DNA of 64,000 bases from Isoetes taiwanensis (lineage: Eukaryota > Streptophyta > Lycopodiopsida > Isoetales > Isoetaceae). The DNA lies in NCBI GenBank assembly GCA_021234155.1, contig JAJEKV010000528.1, positions 30,373 to 94,372 on the forward strand. Direction: 5' to 3'. The translations under genes and the position numbers were made by a program. The notes beneath the pieces were generated by a model that saw only the letters and a list, made by a program, of their open reading frames with translations, did not search any database and was not told where the DNA came from. Position 1 is the first letter of the stretch; every line of letters starts with the position of its first letter. Of this stretch, positions 1 to 11,640 are shown piece after piece.

Positions 1-1770
1 GGAAGCCATGAGGAAGCGAGGGTTTTGTGGTTGATGCGACAATCTACAAGGCCTCCTGCAAGACAATCTAACCCTTGCTTAAGTTTGCGGGGAAAATATA
101 GCTCTATTGGAGGCCTAAATTACGACCATCGCTGAGAACACACCCACAAAACAGCCTAAACCTCCAACAATAGGATCGCCCGCCCCTACTGCGCGGAATC
201 AATTTTTCGCATGCTTGTTTGGCAACAATCAGAACCATCCAAATCCTTTTGCCACTGTTTGCCATTGTTTGGCAACAACCAGGAACATGCCAAGCATGCC
301 CTTCAACACAAGAATATGAAGAGCCCTTCAATCGGATTTGCAGAGCCCCGATTGCACGCGCCTCACGCAAGCAGACGCTCGCATAAAATAGAAAGGAGCG
401 TGTCATTTTATCCACACTGTACAAATATTTTTCCTTTTCCAATCATAGCAAAAAAAGTAAAAAACACATCAAAATAGCAACGTGACCACTAAATGCAATT
501 AAGCTGCTCAAACATGCCAAAATATACCCTTTTTCATACAATACGACATCAAAATCATAGTCCTAACCACTGATTCCCAAATACCAAACTAAAATCGCAG
601 AAGTTTATTGGAGTTGTAGATGCAAATACCTTTTCTAGGACTATGGTCTTTTGCAACAACACCTTTTCTAGGACTATGGTCTCTTGCAACAACCAAGTTT
701 GGACAAAGATATATGCAGCCTGCTGTATAGTCACAGTTAAAAGGTTTAAAGTGCAGACTTGGTTGCTGATTTAGTAGTGTCACTGTACATTTTTGCTTCC
801 ATTTTAAGTAGAAACATCATAGTTTGCACCAATCTTTTTCTTCAACTTGGTTATTGGTGAATATAGTCTTGATGCAATCTATATTTTTGTGGCATGCTTT
901 ATTTAGTTAGGCAACATATGGCTCTTTTTGGCGTAACTAATTTATTACTTAGGCTAAGATGTTTTTGCATCCAAGATCTTTACTTTTAGATAACTTGTTA
1001 TGCATGCCGGGCCATCAAATATTTGACTGTCTACAAGGATGTTTATGAAGAATTTGGAGCTAGCACATCATCAAGTATTTGATTGCCTATGATGATGTTT
1101 TTGAAGAAATGTAAGTAGCACATCATGCACCTAAGGAATCAAGGCCACGGCAATCAATGAGCACTAAAGTAAAATAGCTTGAAGAGCACTCGTGTGTCCT
1201 CTCCAAGGTGGAACTCCATGTGAACTTGAAAGGATAAATGTTGGGTGATGCCTTGGCAGACCAAGTCTATTGAAATAAGGTCTACTGAAGTAAAAGCCTA
1301 TGAAATCCTCTGAGGGCACATCTAATCTAATTGAAGGGACTTCGTATAGCCTTAAGACTACATCCCTAGAGGCTATAATTAAATTCTATGTTCAAGAATG
1401 GGGACAAATGCACAACAAGTTATGCGTGCATGTACAATAATGAGCTTTTCAATTAAACATGAATACTCAGATTTAGTTTGAGATACACTCCAACCATTTA
1501 GGCCCTTTTGCCACACTAGTCGCAAAATATAATTGTCATATAAGTATACCACACTATTTGTGACGCCAGGGCTAAAAATGAGACACGCAAATTTAAACAC
1601 ATAGGGCAGTCATAAAATATGGCACCACTAAAAGAATAGTGGAAAATCATGAAAAAATGAGAGTTATATTCAAATAAGACTAGGTGTCTATGGCGGGGGG
1701 AATCTCTCGGAATAAAATAAGACTCCATTTACATTAAAAGTGGTCATGCGTATAAAAGATCAATCTCATA
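1..1770. other. AT-rich stretch without a recognised gene
   Basis: Both strands carry only short open frames without a recognisable domain. The stretch holds one clean 33-bp tandem duplication (listed separately). At about 1015-1125 there is a weaker duplication in which the words 'atttgactgtctacaaggatg' style and 'gtagcacatcat' recur with many differences. Nothing else was seen. Confidence 0.5.
628..693. repeat. 33-bp tandem duplication, two copies
   Basis: Copies at 628-660 and 661-693 start with ACCTTTTCTAGGACTATGGT and differ at one visible position. The unit length is a multiple of three but no gene is involved. Confidence 0.9.
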
Positions 1771-1982
1771 GACGAAAAAAAAGGGACCATGAAATTTCAA
1801 CCTCAAACACCTGATTCTTTCATCGCGAAACTTCGAGTCGATTTGCAGTCGATTGCCTCTTGTTCAGTTGGTTTTCTATCGTCCCCTATTAAGCGGCGCC
1901 GCCATGAATCCGCCGGATTTCTGCCAGAAAATAGCGGGAAAAGTGAAAAAAGAAAAAAATTTCAAGGTCCCTTTTTTTTGTC
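1771..1982. mobile_element. Small MITE-like element with about 26-bp terminal inverted repeats
   Basis: The left end (1771-1797) reads GAC, G, an A-run, GGGACCATGAAATTT. The right end (1957-1982), read on the minus strand, gives GAC, an A-run, GGGACCTTGAAATTT. The arms differ by one extra base and one substitution. An element of about 212 bp without coding capacity and with such ends fits a non-autonomous DNA transposon. No clear target-site duplication was identified, so the outer borders are not proven; the adjacent hairpin at 1985-2057 may belong to the same element. Confidence 0.5.
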
Positions 1983-1984
1983 AT

Positions 1985-2057
1985 GTAATTTTCACCGGCA
2001 GAAATTTCGCCGTGAAATTTCCTGGCGCACGGCGAAATTTCTGCCGGTGAAAATTAC
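1985..2057. repeat. Perfect 30-bp inverted repeat with 13-nt loop
   Basis: Arms 1985-2014 and 2028-2057 are exact reverse complements over 30 bases. The left arm starts GTAATTTTCACCGGCAG and ends TTTCGCCGTG; the loop is 2015-2027. Perfect pairing over this length implies either recent formation or selection on the fold. It could be the tip of a foldback transposon or a small-RNA hairpin; the sequence alone does not separate these. Confidence 0.85.
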
Positions 2058-3258
2058 CTATTCCAAACATGTTGACTCATCTAATAATTGCTTTGCTTGC
2101 GGCACTGGATGACATGGAATTTCGTTAATAGCATGTTCTACATATAAATGTGCACCTCATTTTATTAATTTTCATCTATTCCTTTGCGTGCTCCTAGCTA
2201 CATACTAGACTAGAGTTGGCGTGCTTTTGTTTCCCTTCTTTTTAGCATTTGAAGAGCATTCTATTAACAAATACACTCTACTGTCAGAATAGAGAATTCT
2301 TGCATGTAGAGATCATTTCTTTTATGTGAATTCTCAACTCCTTTCCATTGTAGAGCATTTTCTATCATTTTGTATCGGATCAACATGATAGTAGGGTTGA
2401 GCAGGTTTTAAAAGGTTCTCTTGCATGGGATGTGAGGAGACTGATCATGCAAATTGACTACCATTATCAGCATGCAGTAATTTGACAGCTTGGTTGCATC
2501 TATCTATATCAGATTGATATTATGGAGCATAAATCATCCAAATATTGTGAAGTGGCCGTTTTTCTAGCTAGAGATAATTATATGCAATATCCACAAATTG
2601 ATTCATTATCTTTTTTCTTTATCTTTATGTTAAGAAGCTTCATTGACTCATGTTCTTAACATGTTATTGCAATCCTTGAATATGTTCAAGGTGGTCATGG
2701 ACCATGTGGAGATTGCAGAATCTAATGCTTAAAGATATTTTCATGACATCATAACTGGCCTCGTCTATCTTCATAATCAAGTAATTGAATTTTAAAATTT
2801 CAGTAGATGTTTTTGTTCTAATTTGTATTATTGATGCTTATAAAATTATTGAGGGGTAATTTCATTGGTCAGCGACCTATGCTTGTAGTGTATTGTTCGT
2901 GTGATATAAAACCTGAAAAATCTTCTTGCTATCAGCATGCCAAGTTCAAGTTCAACTAGTCGCGCTACCATGAATGCAACCAGCACATGGCGAAGCTTCT
3001 ATTGACAGATGGCTAGTTGGATACATCAATGATATTGTTCATGCATATGCAGCTTGAGGAAGTAGATCCAATGGGGTTACATAAAGTGCGATCCTTGGAG
3101 CTTGTTCTTATCCAGCAAAAACAACTTATTGTGGAGTAGTGCCAGATGTTGTATTTGACAATTTAATTGTATGATATAAAGGCAATAAAGCCACGTACAT
3201 TAGTATTCTTGATGCTTGCAGCAATGCCAACAATTTATCAATCCCTGCACTATTCCCA

Positions 3259-3505
3259 AGGCCCCGAAGAGGCCAAAAAAATTTAATACCACAAACCATT
3301 ATATGCAACCCTTTTAAATTAAAATCCCTCTAAAACTCCCTTTGGTTTGGGTGCATATTCACATGGGAGAGGGGGGGAGGGGATGGGAGGGGGGACGTGT
3401 GTAATGTTTTCTGTTTGAGGCCCCGAAGGGGCCAATTTTTTTTTAGCTATTTCAAAGTTAAATTCCCCCTTAAACCCCCTTCAATTTGGGTACATATTCA
3501 CAGAA
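3259..3505. repeat. Diverged tandem duplication, period 159 bp
   Basis: The word AGGCCCCGAAGAGGCCAA starts the first unit at 3259 and recurs at 3418 as AGGCCCCGAAGGGGCCAA. Both are followed by an A/T-run, a 'taaa..ccccct' tract and 'tttgggtgcatattcaca'. The second copy is truncated. The first unit ends in a G-rich run (3365-3394). Confidence 0.7.
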
Positions 3506-4596
3506 GGTGACGTAGGGCAGTGAGAGCCCTTATAATTATGTTTGGCATGTACAAAATCAACACCATGTAGTACATTACCTCAAATCTTATTGTATTTTGC
3601 AAATGTTCTTATACAGTATAGCAATTCCTGTACATCCATACCCTAGAAACGAGGAACTTTATGTGCGGTGTAGATCAAGGAATAAAGGGTGCATATGCCT
3701 ATCCAACAGCTCTCGATGCCCGGAGTCACCTCCCGTGTGAATATGTAATGGTTTGTCAATCAAACACTTATGATAGAAATTATGATACAATGAGCAAACA
3801 AATATCTTAATGTGAAAGATCTTTTATATTACTACTGATGACCCTGCAAGGGGTAGATAAGTAGTAGAATGAACGTAATAAGTGAGCAACAGACGATATT
3901 CAACTGATGTTGAGGAACTTTGATGCCTGTAAACATCCTAAGAAACATCAAAATACAGCTTTATAAATGAACACAAAGCATAAGAAAGACGTTGAGAAAC
4001 ACAGCTAAAAATATCAAAACAATTTAGTAGTGTTGGACGCAAATGGTGCTTACCATTATAGATAGTATGTCTGCAACTGTGCTTGGAATGTCAAATTGAA
4101 CAGAAGCTTACCATGAATTGGAGCTGTCCAACAATGATGCACATTTTTGAAAATTTTCTTGTGCTTCTGCACTTAAAATAGTCAGAAGTCAGAATGCTTG
4201 CTCTTGCTTCATAACTCTTTCCAATGCCTCAAAACTACTAGCCGAGTTGCAGGTTGCTCTAACTGATAGCTTTGCACTGTCAAAGGCTATAGTTTTTGCC
4301 TACAACCATCATTTACTTGCTGAGTCTTAAAACCCCCATAGCCAAAACCTTACCTCTACATCACCATCGCTTTATCTCTGCCACACCTCATTCTATTCCT
4401 TTGCATCACCATTTTTCTTAACTGCATTCTAATGCATTTAGAAATCTGCTCCATCTCTACATCTCGCGTATCCCAACCATAAAACCTTCCAAAAAACCAT
4501 TTCCCTAAATGTGCACATGCTCTAATCCTACTATTAACATGACAGCTTACCAGCATTGGACAGAATAGATTCAATTGTGGGCAGCAAAAATAGTCT

Positions 4597-4753
4597 GGCA
4601 ACTGTATCAAAGAGATTGAAAACCATGAAACCACAGTGATGAGGGCAGTGATTGGAAGAGAAAGACCTAAAAAAGGCAACTGTATCAGAGAGATTGAAAA
4701 CCATGAAACCCACAATGATGAGGGCCGTGATTGGAAGAGGAAGACCTAAAAAA
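4597..4753. repeat. Tandem duplication of 78-79 bp, two copies
   Basis: Copies at 4597-4674 and 4675-4753 begin GGCAACTGTATCA and run through 'gagattgaaaaccatgaaa' to 'agacctaaaaaa'. They differ at a few positions and by one inserted base. The repetitive minus-strand frames here are a product of this duplication. Confidence 0.85.
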
Positions 4754-5208
4754 TGCATATGCATATCGGATGCCTCTAGGATGATTGATCCGTAGGGAAA
4801 CCCAATAGCTCCGATTTTTTCCCCCGAACAATTTTATGCTTTTCCGATGCAGGTATTTCCATCTAATTTTTTTCCTTAAAACATTTCTCTACTTTGTCAT
4901 GTGTTTGCAAGCAGTTACACAACCACAATGGTAAATCCCGAACAACGCTGCGGATTCTGGTCCCAGCCATGTAGTACAGTCTATTCTATGCTTACATTCA
5001 AGTAAAAATATACATGTACTCATTCTGGATTAGAACAAAAATTTACCGATTGGTGCAGTCTCTCCTATACTTCATCTTGGCTTCAGTTCTTGGCTGGAAA
5101 CTTTTATAAAGCTTGATGAGCATAACATGAAAATTGCTGAATGTACACCAGTGATAATCAATCTATTTCTAAAAACACAAGCTATTATGGCTAATAAAAC
5201 AAATTTGG

Positions 5209-5544
5209 ATGATCTGCTCTCAATGGAGGATAAATGATATTACCAACTGTTGTTTTGAAGATGATAATATGTGCCAAGTTGAAGCCACTACTATAGCAGT
5301 AGAGGATATTACACAAGGCTTTTCAAAATTGATACCTATTGAAGATATAGAACTCATGAGAAAGGAAAAGGATGCTAGTTGCTCAGTCAAGCCTGAAAAT
5401 CTGGTCAAATTCACTCTTCATAATAGCGTGAGGTTCTCAATACTGTTTGAAATGGCCTTGGAATGGTTAAGCGAGGAGATGGTTTACGGAGGATCCAGAA
5501 ATATGGAATACTTGCTCCAATCAGTGTTAAAGCATGGAGGCTGA
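5209..5544 (+). CDS. Unrecognised open frame of 111 codons, possibly a gene fragment
   Basis: A plus-strand frame with an ATG at 5209 and a stop at 5542-5544 encodes an acidic, mixed-composition protein (for example the piece EDITQGFSKLIPIEDIEL). It looks less like random AT-rich translation than its surroundings, but I recognise no domain, signal peptide or membrane segment. No neighbouring exon could be joined with confidence. It may be a scrap of a gene or chance. Confidence 0.18.
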   Translation: MICSQWRINDITNCCFEDDNMCQVEATTIAVEDITQGFSKLIPIEDIELMRKEKDASCSVKPENLVKFTLHNSVRFSILFEMALEWLSEEMVYGGSRNMEYLLQSVLKHGG

Positions 5545-5907
5545 TGGGAGGCGTAATACACGCCAGCTGGGATTACTTTTTTTTTAGTATCAAATTATTT
5601 CAAGTAATTCCACCTCCACCACAAACACAATTCATCTGCTCAAAAATTATAAAGTTTATCCATTACACAGTTAATCTGCTCAAAAATTATAAAATTCATG
5701 TGATTAAAGTTTATCATTATAAAAAGACTTCTGGTCATTATAAACATGTTTATCTGCTCAAAAATTTATCAACACTTTTTCATAACAGAAGATTACAATG
5801 CCATTGAAGATCACAACAGAAGTGCACTGTAAAGAGTTTTTTTCAAAACACATCAGACTGCTACTAATTACAGAACAGATTACAAAATTTGCACAAACTT
5901 AATTGCC

Positions 5908-7564
5908 TCAAACATCATACTCATTGCCAGAAGTAGAACCATGTCGATTCTTATCCAAAACCTCACATATCACCACCGCTAAATACTTGGCATCAACGCC
6001 ACCGAAGTTGAAAGTGCAATTAGAAAAAGTACCTTGATTATTAATAACAGGCCCAATGGACCTCCCAATTGCCTTTGCACTATCAGGATATTGCTTGCCC
6101 AAACTAGCATAGAAATCATCGTCGTATGGATCATCCTCAACCTCGAAATTGTTAGCCATCACCATCTGAATCTCTGATGCCACTGGCATCACTGCAACTC
6201 CAGAATCCTTCAATTGCATGATAAACGCTGAAGAATCTTTTAATTCCAAAATAGAACCTGGAAAATCCTTGACATTTTCCTTCCCAACATCCGTTACATC
6301 TTCATCAGCTCGAAGCAGAAAAGAACTTCGACCACCCAAAGCAATATTGCAATTAACCTCTGCAAGAACCGCATTAGAATTCGTTATAGCAGAGGTCTGC
6401 TTACGGACTTCAGCTGTAAAAAAACTAGTAATCAAAATTTGAAAAAAAGATAAAAACAAAACAAATAAACAAGGTGATTGTCCGAAGTTACCTGCAAGCA
6501 CGTCCTTGTAAGAGCGTGGCAACCCATCTGCATTACATGGCTGTCTAATTATTTCGATGCATGCATTAATCTTAGAATCTCCAGTTCTGTCATACCTAAA
6601 ACATATTAAATAAACAATTCTATCATGAAGAATATACATCATGGAAAAAATAGGAAAGAAAAAAGAATTGAACGTACTTTAAAAATCCATCTACACTCCT
6701 ATGTCCTGGCTGTAATTTGCAATTCAGCAATTGTAGGAGCGTCGAAAGCAGCAAGATGAGTAACCAATGAAACTCTGCCAGACTTATTACAAATCTCCGT
6801 TTCTGGACTTACAACTTAAGCTATAGTATGAAGTCACTTGCCAAGTGAATTGATACCAACTGGTGTAACTGCATACCACGTATGCGATACACACTTATAG
6901 AATATCAGAAAATTAACTACAAAATATAAAATACAAAAACATATAAAAAATCTCACCATAGTTCTAAAGGGATCGGTTGTAGAAATAAATGACGTGCTTC
7001 ATTGTCCTTCTCTTTTGCAGGCAAATGGCGAATATATTGCTTAAACGTAAGCACAAAATCCTTCTCACGCGTCCAGACTGGCTTTCTAAAGTGTTCATCG
7101 TTAAGCTTAGTGATAGTAGGACTGTAATTCTTACTGATTCTCTCTCTATATTTCACTATCTCCCCAATTTCATCTCTATCCAAACACATATCACAGTCTT
7201 TTACCTGATATAACTCCTTCGATGCCCTAATCCCAAAACGTGTCAGCATGTAATACACAAGGCGCTTGATACAGCCTAAGGGACGGGATGTCTGATGATC
7301 AATATCAGAAAAATTTTCTCTCTTAAGGCTGAACATAATAACAGGAGCCTTCTTCTTTGCCTTTTCATAATGTCCCTCCTTCCTCGACTTACCATTTAAA
7401 GCCTTACGGCTCTGACAGAAAACAACATCAGTTTTGATATTAAAAGGATGTTCGCGGACACCAGTCTCTCCAATTCGTTTCTTTTCCTCTCTTCTAACTA
7501 TTCTACCAACAACTCTAAACAAAGAGCTAAGTCTAAAGGGTCGAAACACGTTGAAGTGGATCAA
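5908..7564 (-). CDS. Unrecognised spliced gene, about four exons, minus strand
   Basis: A start at 7564 opens a 200-codon exon (to about 6957) rich in Lys and Arg, containing the piece CDMCLDRDEIGEIVKYRERI. It is followed by likely exons at about 6678-6788, 6492-6595 and 5908-6413. Three introns have GT and AG ends: donor GTACGT at 6677, acceptor TTTTAG before 6595, donor GTAACT at 6491 and acceptor TTTTACAG before 6413. The frame is kept across the last two junctions, giving GFLK then YDRTGDSKINA and later VLA then AEVRKQT. The junction between the first and second exons is uncertain. The last exon is acidic (DDPYDDDFY) and ends with GTFSNCTFNFGG near the stop at 5908. I recognise no family; a DNA-binding or transposon-derived protein is possible but unproven. 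It faces the plus-strand locus at 8.07-9.28 kb with about 0.5 kb between them. Confidence 0.4.
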
Positions 7565-8065
7565 AATTGTGCATTTTTTTGCTATATTTTTTCGTTACAT
7601 TTGTAGTGCGTGGGCGTGGTTTAGTGTGGGCCGAAAACGAACGAGGTAGTTATAATGATGGCAGGTTCATGGTGATTAAGCAAATTCAAATGATCATCCC
7701 ATGTGTGCAAAACTTCGATCTTTTCCTCCCCTGAAACTCTCCCTCCTCTTGCTACCGGATTGAGGAGAAACCACAACAGAAACCATATATTCATATACTA
7801 TAACATATATTTAGAAACACTGCTCTGCTCTTGCTGCCAGATTCAGGACAAACCACAATAGAAATCTGTGCAAATGGATTCGAAACCAAAGCTCAACGCT
7901 GTCAGATATACTTACAGATAACTCTACAAGCATGCTGAACAGTATGCTTCACCAGATGAGTTGAAGTCAATTTGAGGTGAAAGAGTACCAAAAAAAACAT
8001 GCTACAGGTATTGTAATTTAATTGTAATGTCAGTGTTTCAACGTCTTTGAATAATTTTCTTCCAG

Positions 8066-9279
8066 ATTAAACAACCTCAACGCGGATCAATACCGAGAGG
8101 TAGTCATATTGAACAAGCAGATTACTGGGAAGCCACATGCTTGGGGAGGCATGGTGCCTCTAACTTTTGCGACATCATACTATTTACATAAGAAAGGAGA
8201 GCAAGTTAATTGGTTGAGTTTTTGGGAGCAGTATAAGATGGAAAAACATCAAAAAGCCTTGCAGCAAACAGGAGCAGGAAAGAAAGCTAATATTTCAAGG
8301 AAACATAAACAGCCAAGGTCATTATCACCTGCTAGAGATGCAAGTGAAAATGAAAGCGAGGAGGAACCCCAACACCTACAAAAAATCTTCAAAGCAATTG
8401 TTCCAGGGTCCTGTATCGGACATGACAAACAGAACAAAAAGCAGTGATATGAAGCCAATGTGCAGAAAGAAAGCAAAGATTTCTACTGAATCAGGTATCT
8501 CAAAACAAGGAAAGTGAAATTGCTTCTAAATCAGGTTACCAGGTTGATTGAACAGGAGTAAGCGTGTTCTGTATTTGTTGTCATGTGCTATGTTAATGTG
8601 TGGTGTGTCATGTGGTTTGGTGACATCTTATGCAATAGCCAATACTGTAGTTTTAACGTGATTGGTAGGATGTGAATTTTACTGTGGTTGGTAGGATGTG
8701 ATGTTGCATAGTGTAAATATTGTGATGATTCTCCTTATCATAGTGTTGAGAGATTGTGGTTGGAATATATTACAAACTAATGTGATGGATTGGCACGTTT
8801 GTGTTATGTGAAGGTGAATATGATGTTATATAGCATCACAAGTATGGAGGCAATTTATGATGCAAATATGATGAGTTGTTTTACGAGGCAGATAGGGTGG
8901 CAATGATGTCAAATATGTTGTGTTGTAGCATGGTTGGTATGATGACAAACGTGATGGCAAATATGATGTGTGGTGATGTGTTGCGTGCTGATATGTGTTG
9001 ATGTATGATGGCAAATGTGATGTATATCGAATTGTGTTATGATACAACTCACTAGCACATGTCTCCCTGATTACAGACTTTCGCAACTTATTAAATACAT
9101 GGCATCAGTCTACAAAACAGGCTTTAACGGCTGCTAAAGCCAAAGTTCAGTATGGTGAAGAGAATCAGGAAAGACTCAAAAGGCAAATTGAACTTCTTGA
9201 ACTTGAAAAGGGAAGGGTCAAGCTTGAAATCAAGGAAAATGAAGATGTCATGAAGAAGCTATATAAATTAAACCATTAA
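8066..9279 (+). CDS. Unrecognised two-exon gene-like locus, plus strand
   Basis: After a good acceptor (TTCTTCCAG ending at 8065) a frame stays open to 8447. It encodes a basic, Ser-rich protein with the piece FATSYYLHKKGEQVNWLSFW followed by SLSPARDASENESEEEP. A second open block at 9121-9279 begins right after an ACAG acceptor, codes for a charged helix (EENQERLKRQIELLELEKGR) and stops at 9277-9279; this is a probable C-terminal coiled coil. The DNA between (8450-9110) is GTGATG-rich and not coding. Whether the two blocks are one gene is inferred. In the first block a second frame becomes plausible near 8390, so a frameshift or an unseen splice may exist. No family recognised. It is head to head with the minus gene at 5.9-7.6 kb. 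Confidence 0.3.
8560..9060. repeat. Low-complexity GTGATG-rich stretch
   Basis: The words 'tgtgatg', 'atgatg' and 'ggcaaatatgatg' recur at irregular spacing through the interval. There is no clean unit, so this is degenerate low-complexity DNA rather than an array. Confidence 0.5.
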
Positions 9280-9718
9280 CATACTGTAAAATTGCCAAAA
9301 AAATAAAAATAACAAGGTGCTGCGCACGACGGGTTGCCCTCCGGCAGAGTGTGTTTTTTTGTTTCTCGTCTTGTGTGCCCAATCTATTTTAGTCTGGGGT
9401 GTTGCGTTTGTTTTTTTGTTTATTTTGTTTGCAATGGGAGCTATTGCTAATGGTCTTGCGCTTTACAATGGTCTAATTCCATATGTGGCAACAATCTTTG
9501 TCTTTATAGATTATATGAGGGGTGCAAATGTAATATCTTATAACAAGAATATGGAAATTTAGACAGAATGTCACCAATCTAAGATTGTTTACAAAATCCC
9601 ATTGAAACAACATTAGGGAACGTTAGGTCCAAAAACTTTCACAATGTTTACACGTTATTTCACAAAACCTTAATACCGCCTCAAAATAGTTACATTCAAG
9701 TTCGCACAAGTCCCCATG

Positions 9719-9910
9719 TTATCCCCATACTAGAAACACGATCGTGCAACTATAATGGTGTGCATTTGCAACAATTCCATACTCCTCCCTCATTGCCTTA
9801 AAAAAGTCTCTGCCCTTAAACACCAGGCTGGAACGTCCACATGCTGTAAAAACACACATGAAAGTAATAGAATCTGGTTCTATTCCATTTCTATGCATGC
9901 TTGTCTTCAC
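9719..9910 (-). pseudogene. Fragment of a PPR (pentatricopeptide repeat) protein gene
   Basis: The minus frame contains GIEPDSITFMCVFTACGRS, then DFFKAMREEYGI and HHYSC. This is the classic plant PPR core: 'G.PD.ITF..V..AC', then '.F..M...YGI', then 'HY.C', normally seen near the end of the repeat array in PLS-class proteins. Family members are organellar RNA-binding proteins of several hundred residues with many repeats; here only about one and a half repeats remain. Homology starts abruptly near 9900 and stops after HYSC, where the expected 'MVDLLGR' motif is replaced and a stop follows at 9719. No other repeats occur nearby. This is a dead scrap of a PPR gene. Confidence 0.75.
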
Positions 9911-10503
9911 TTCAAAAAGTATTTAGATATATTTCTACAAAGCAAAGCTACATACTATAATATAATAAAGGCCACCAACATGATCCGTTGTACGACAATA
10001 GAAAAGTGGCACTGCCTGGTGGGCATTTCCTGATGAATTGGCATTTATCACTATTGGCATTTATCACTATGAGATAAAGAAACGAAATAAAAGATTATGC
10101 TTTCTTAGCAGTAGCCAGAATTTCATTATCAGAAATGCAGCCTTATAAAGTAGCCTTGACACAATTAGACTTTCAATCAATTCAATGGCATCGATTGGTG
10201 TAGAACCTATTATACGTGAACCAAACGAGATGAGTCTCTATACTATATAAGTCTCTATGCTTGGATCGTTCTTTTCCTGTCATCAGAATAAGTCAATGGT
10301 TTTCAAAACCTTTGAAATGCATGCAACCAAGTAGCCATTTGCTAGTAAAATATTTCTAGTAAACCAAAAGCCACTAGCAAGAGAAGTCCAGGACAAATGG
10401 TGCAGGGCTAAAACGTCCACCAATTTGAATTACCGTAGTAGCTATCCCAATGGAAAGAGAGAAATAGATGCCGAACTTTGTACAGAGACAATCCCCTGGT
10501 GCC

Positions 10504-10526
10504 AATATGTAGCACAATAACGGGGG
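10504..10526 (+). repeat. Copy 1 of a dispersed repeat (AATATGTAGCA.AATAAC.GGG)
   Basis: This short word recurs at 11355-11376, at 51391-51414 and, reversed, at 36209-36232. Here the similarity is limited to about 23 bases plus weak flanking likeness ('gaaagagagaaatag' upstream) with the 11.35-kb copy. Confidence 0.6.
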
Positions 10527-10708
10527 TTACTTTTAGATTTTATAATTTTTTTCACATGGTTTTTCTATGATTTCGTTGTTGTATTCGTTGAGGTGTACTA
10601 AATAGTATTTCTAGAGTGCACCCTTTATGGGCCGTTGATTTTCGTTGGTTGGAACAATCCGAGGCTTGTTGTCTTCCTCTGCATGTGTTTGTGCATGAAC
10701 ATCAACAA

Positions 10709-10832
10709 TGTGTATGCATGGGCATGTGCATGTGTGCATGTGCATGTGCATGTGCATGTATATACATGTGCATGTGTATTGTGTAAGTGCAAGTGCAAGT
10801 GCATGTGTGTGCATGTGTGCATATGCATGTGT
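10709..10832. repeat. GCATGT/GCAAGT microsatellite
   Basis: Alternating purine-pyrimidine hexamers TGCATG and GCATGT, with a GTGCAA variant, fill the interval. The Cys/His-rich frames on both strands here come from this repeat and are not genes. The alternation is of the kind that can adopt Z-DNA. Confidence 0.85.
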
Positions 10833-11354
10833 ACTGCCCTCTTGGATTCTTATTGGCCGAGTGGATTTTACTACCACGTAGATGGATTTTTGCTCACACT
10901 TACAAAGGTATTTGTTTTTTAATGTTTTTCAGGTTAGCATAATGTTTTGTTTTACAAGGTATTGGTTTCCCCGATTCTACAATGTAGTGCTGCAAAACTC
11001 CTTTTGTTTCCTTCCCAAGATTTGTTTGCAGATTCAAGTTTAGGCCCTCTCGCTTGCTTCCAACTCTTGATATTCCCCGGGCTGATTGTTCATAGCGGCC
11101 GACCTTTTAACTTCAATCAACAAGCGGATTCTTATGCATACAATAAAGCGGATTATTCCACGCCACTTTTTCCATGTCACGCAGATCACCAAACCGTGGC
11201 CACAAGAATGCATTTATATTGTAGGTTTGGAAGTTTAATCGAACCATAAGTCGAATCATGCATTACCTTTAAGCTAGAGATGGAACATCCAAAATCATAT
11301 GGATTGATAAACAATGGTGTCATTGTGAAAGAGAAATAGTTGTAGCGAAGTAAC

Positions 11355-11376
11355 AATATGTAGCATAATAACGGGG
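11355..11376 (+). repeat. Copy 2 of the dispersed AATATGTAGCA repeat
   Basis: Matches the copy at 10504-10526 with one substitution in the core, 851 bp away. It is also preceded by 'gaaagagaaatag', which suggests that a longer unit was duplicated and has diverged. Confidence 0.6.
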
Positions 11377-11640
11377 TTTTCTTTGTGTTGCAAACTTTAT
11401 GACTTTCGTAATAATGGGATCAATCTGCTTTCTATCTTTATGGTAACTTTTATTTATGTTCTATTTGTTTTATTGTGATCAAATTCAAAAGCGCTGTGTG
11501 ATGAAAGCCTCAAATGAATTCTAGTTTTTTCGTGGTTTGAATTCTAAAATTTTTGTCACATCCATGGGTGATTTAAGGCGGTAAGGCCAAAAATTTTTTT
11601 GCAACACAAACCATTAACATCCAACATATAAAAATTAAAC

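Larger units (their letters stand above)
2058..5200. other. Intergenic stretch without a recognised gene
   Basis: Only short frames without recognisable domains occur on either strand. The stretch contains the 159-bp period duplication with a G-rich run near 3.4 kb and the 78-bp duplication near 4.6 kb, listed separately. Confidence 0.5.

Noticed and set aside
10611-10922. Cys/His-rich frames resembling metal-binding proteins
   Set aside because: All derive from the GCATGT microsatellite; both strands give similar artefacts.
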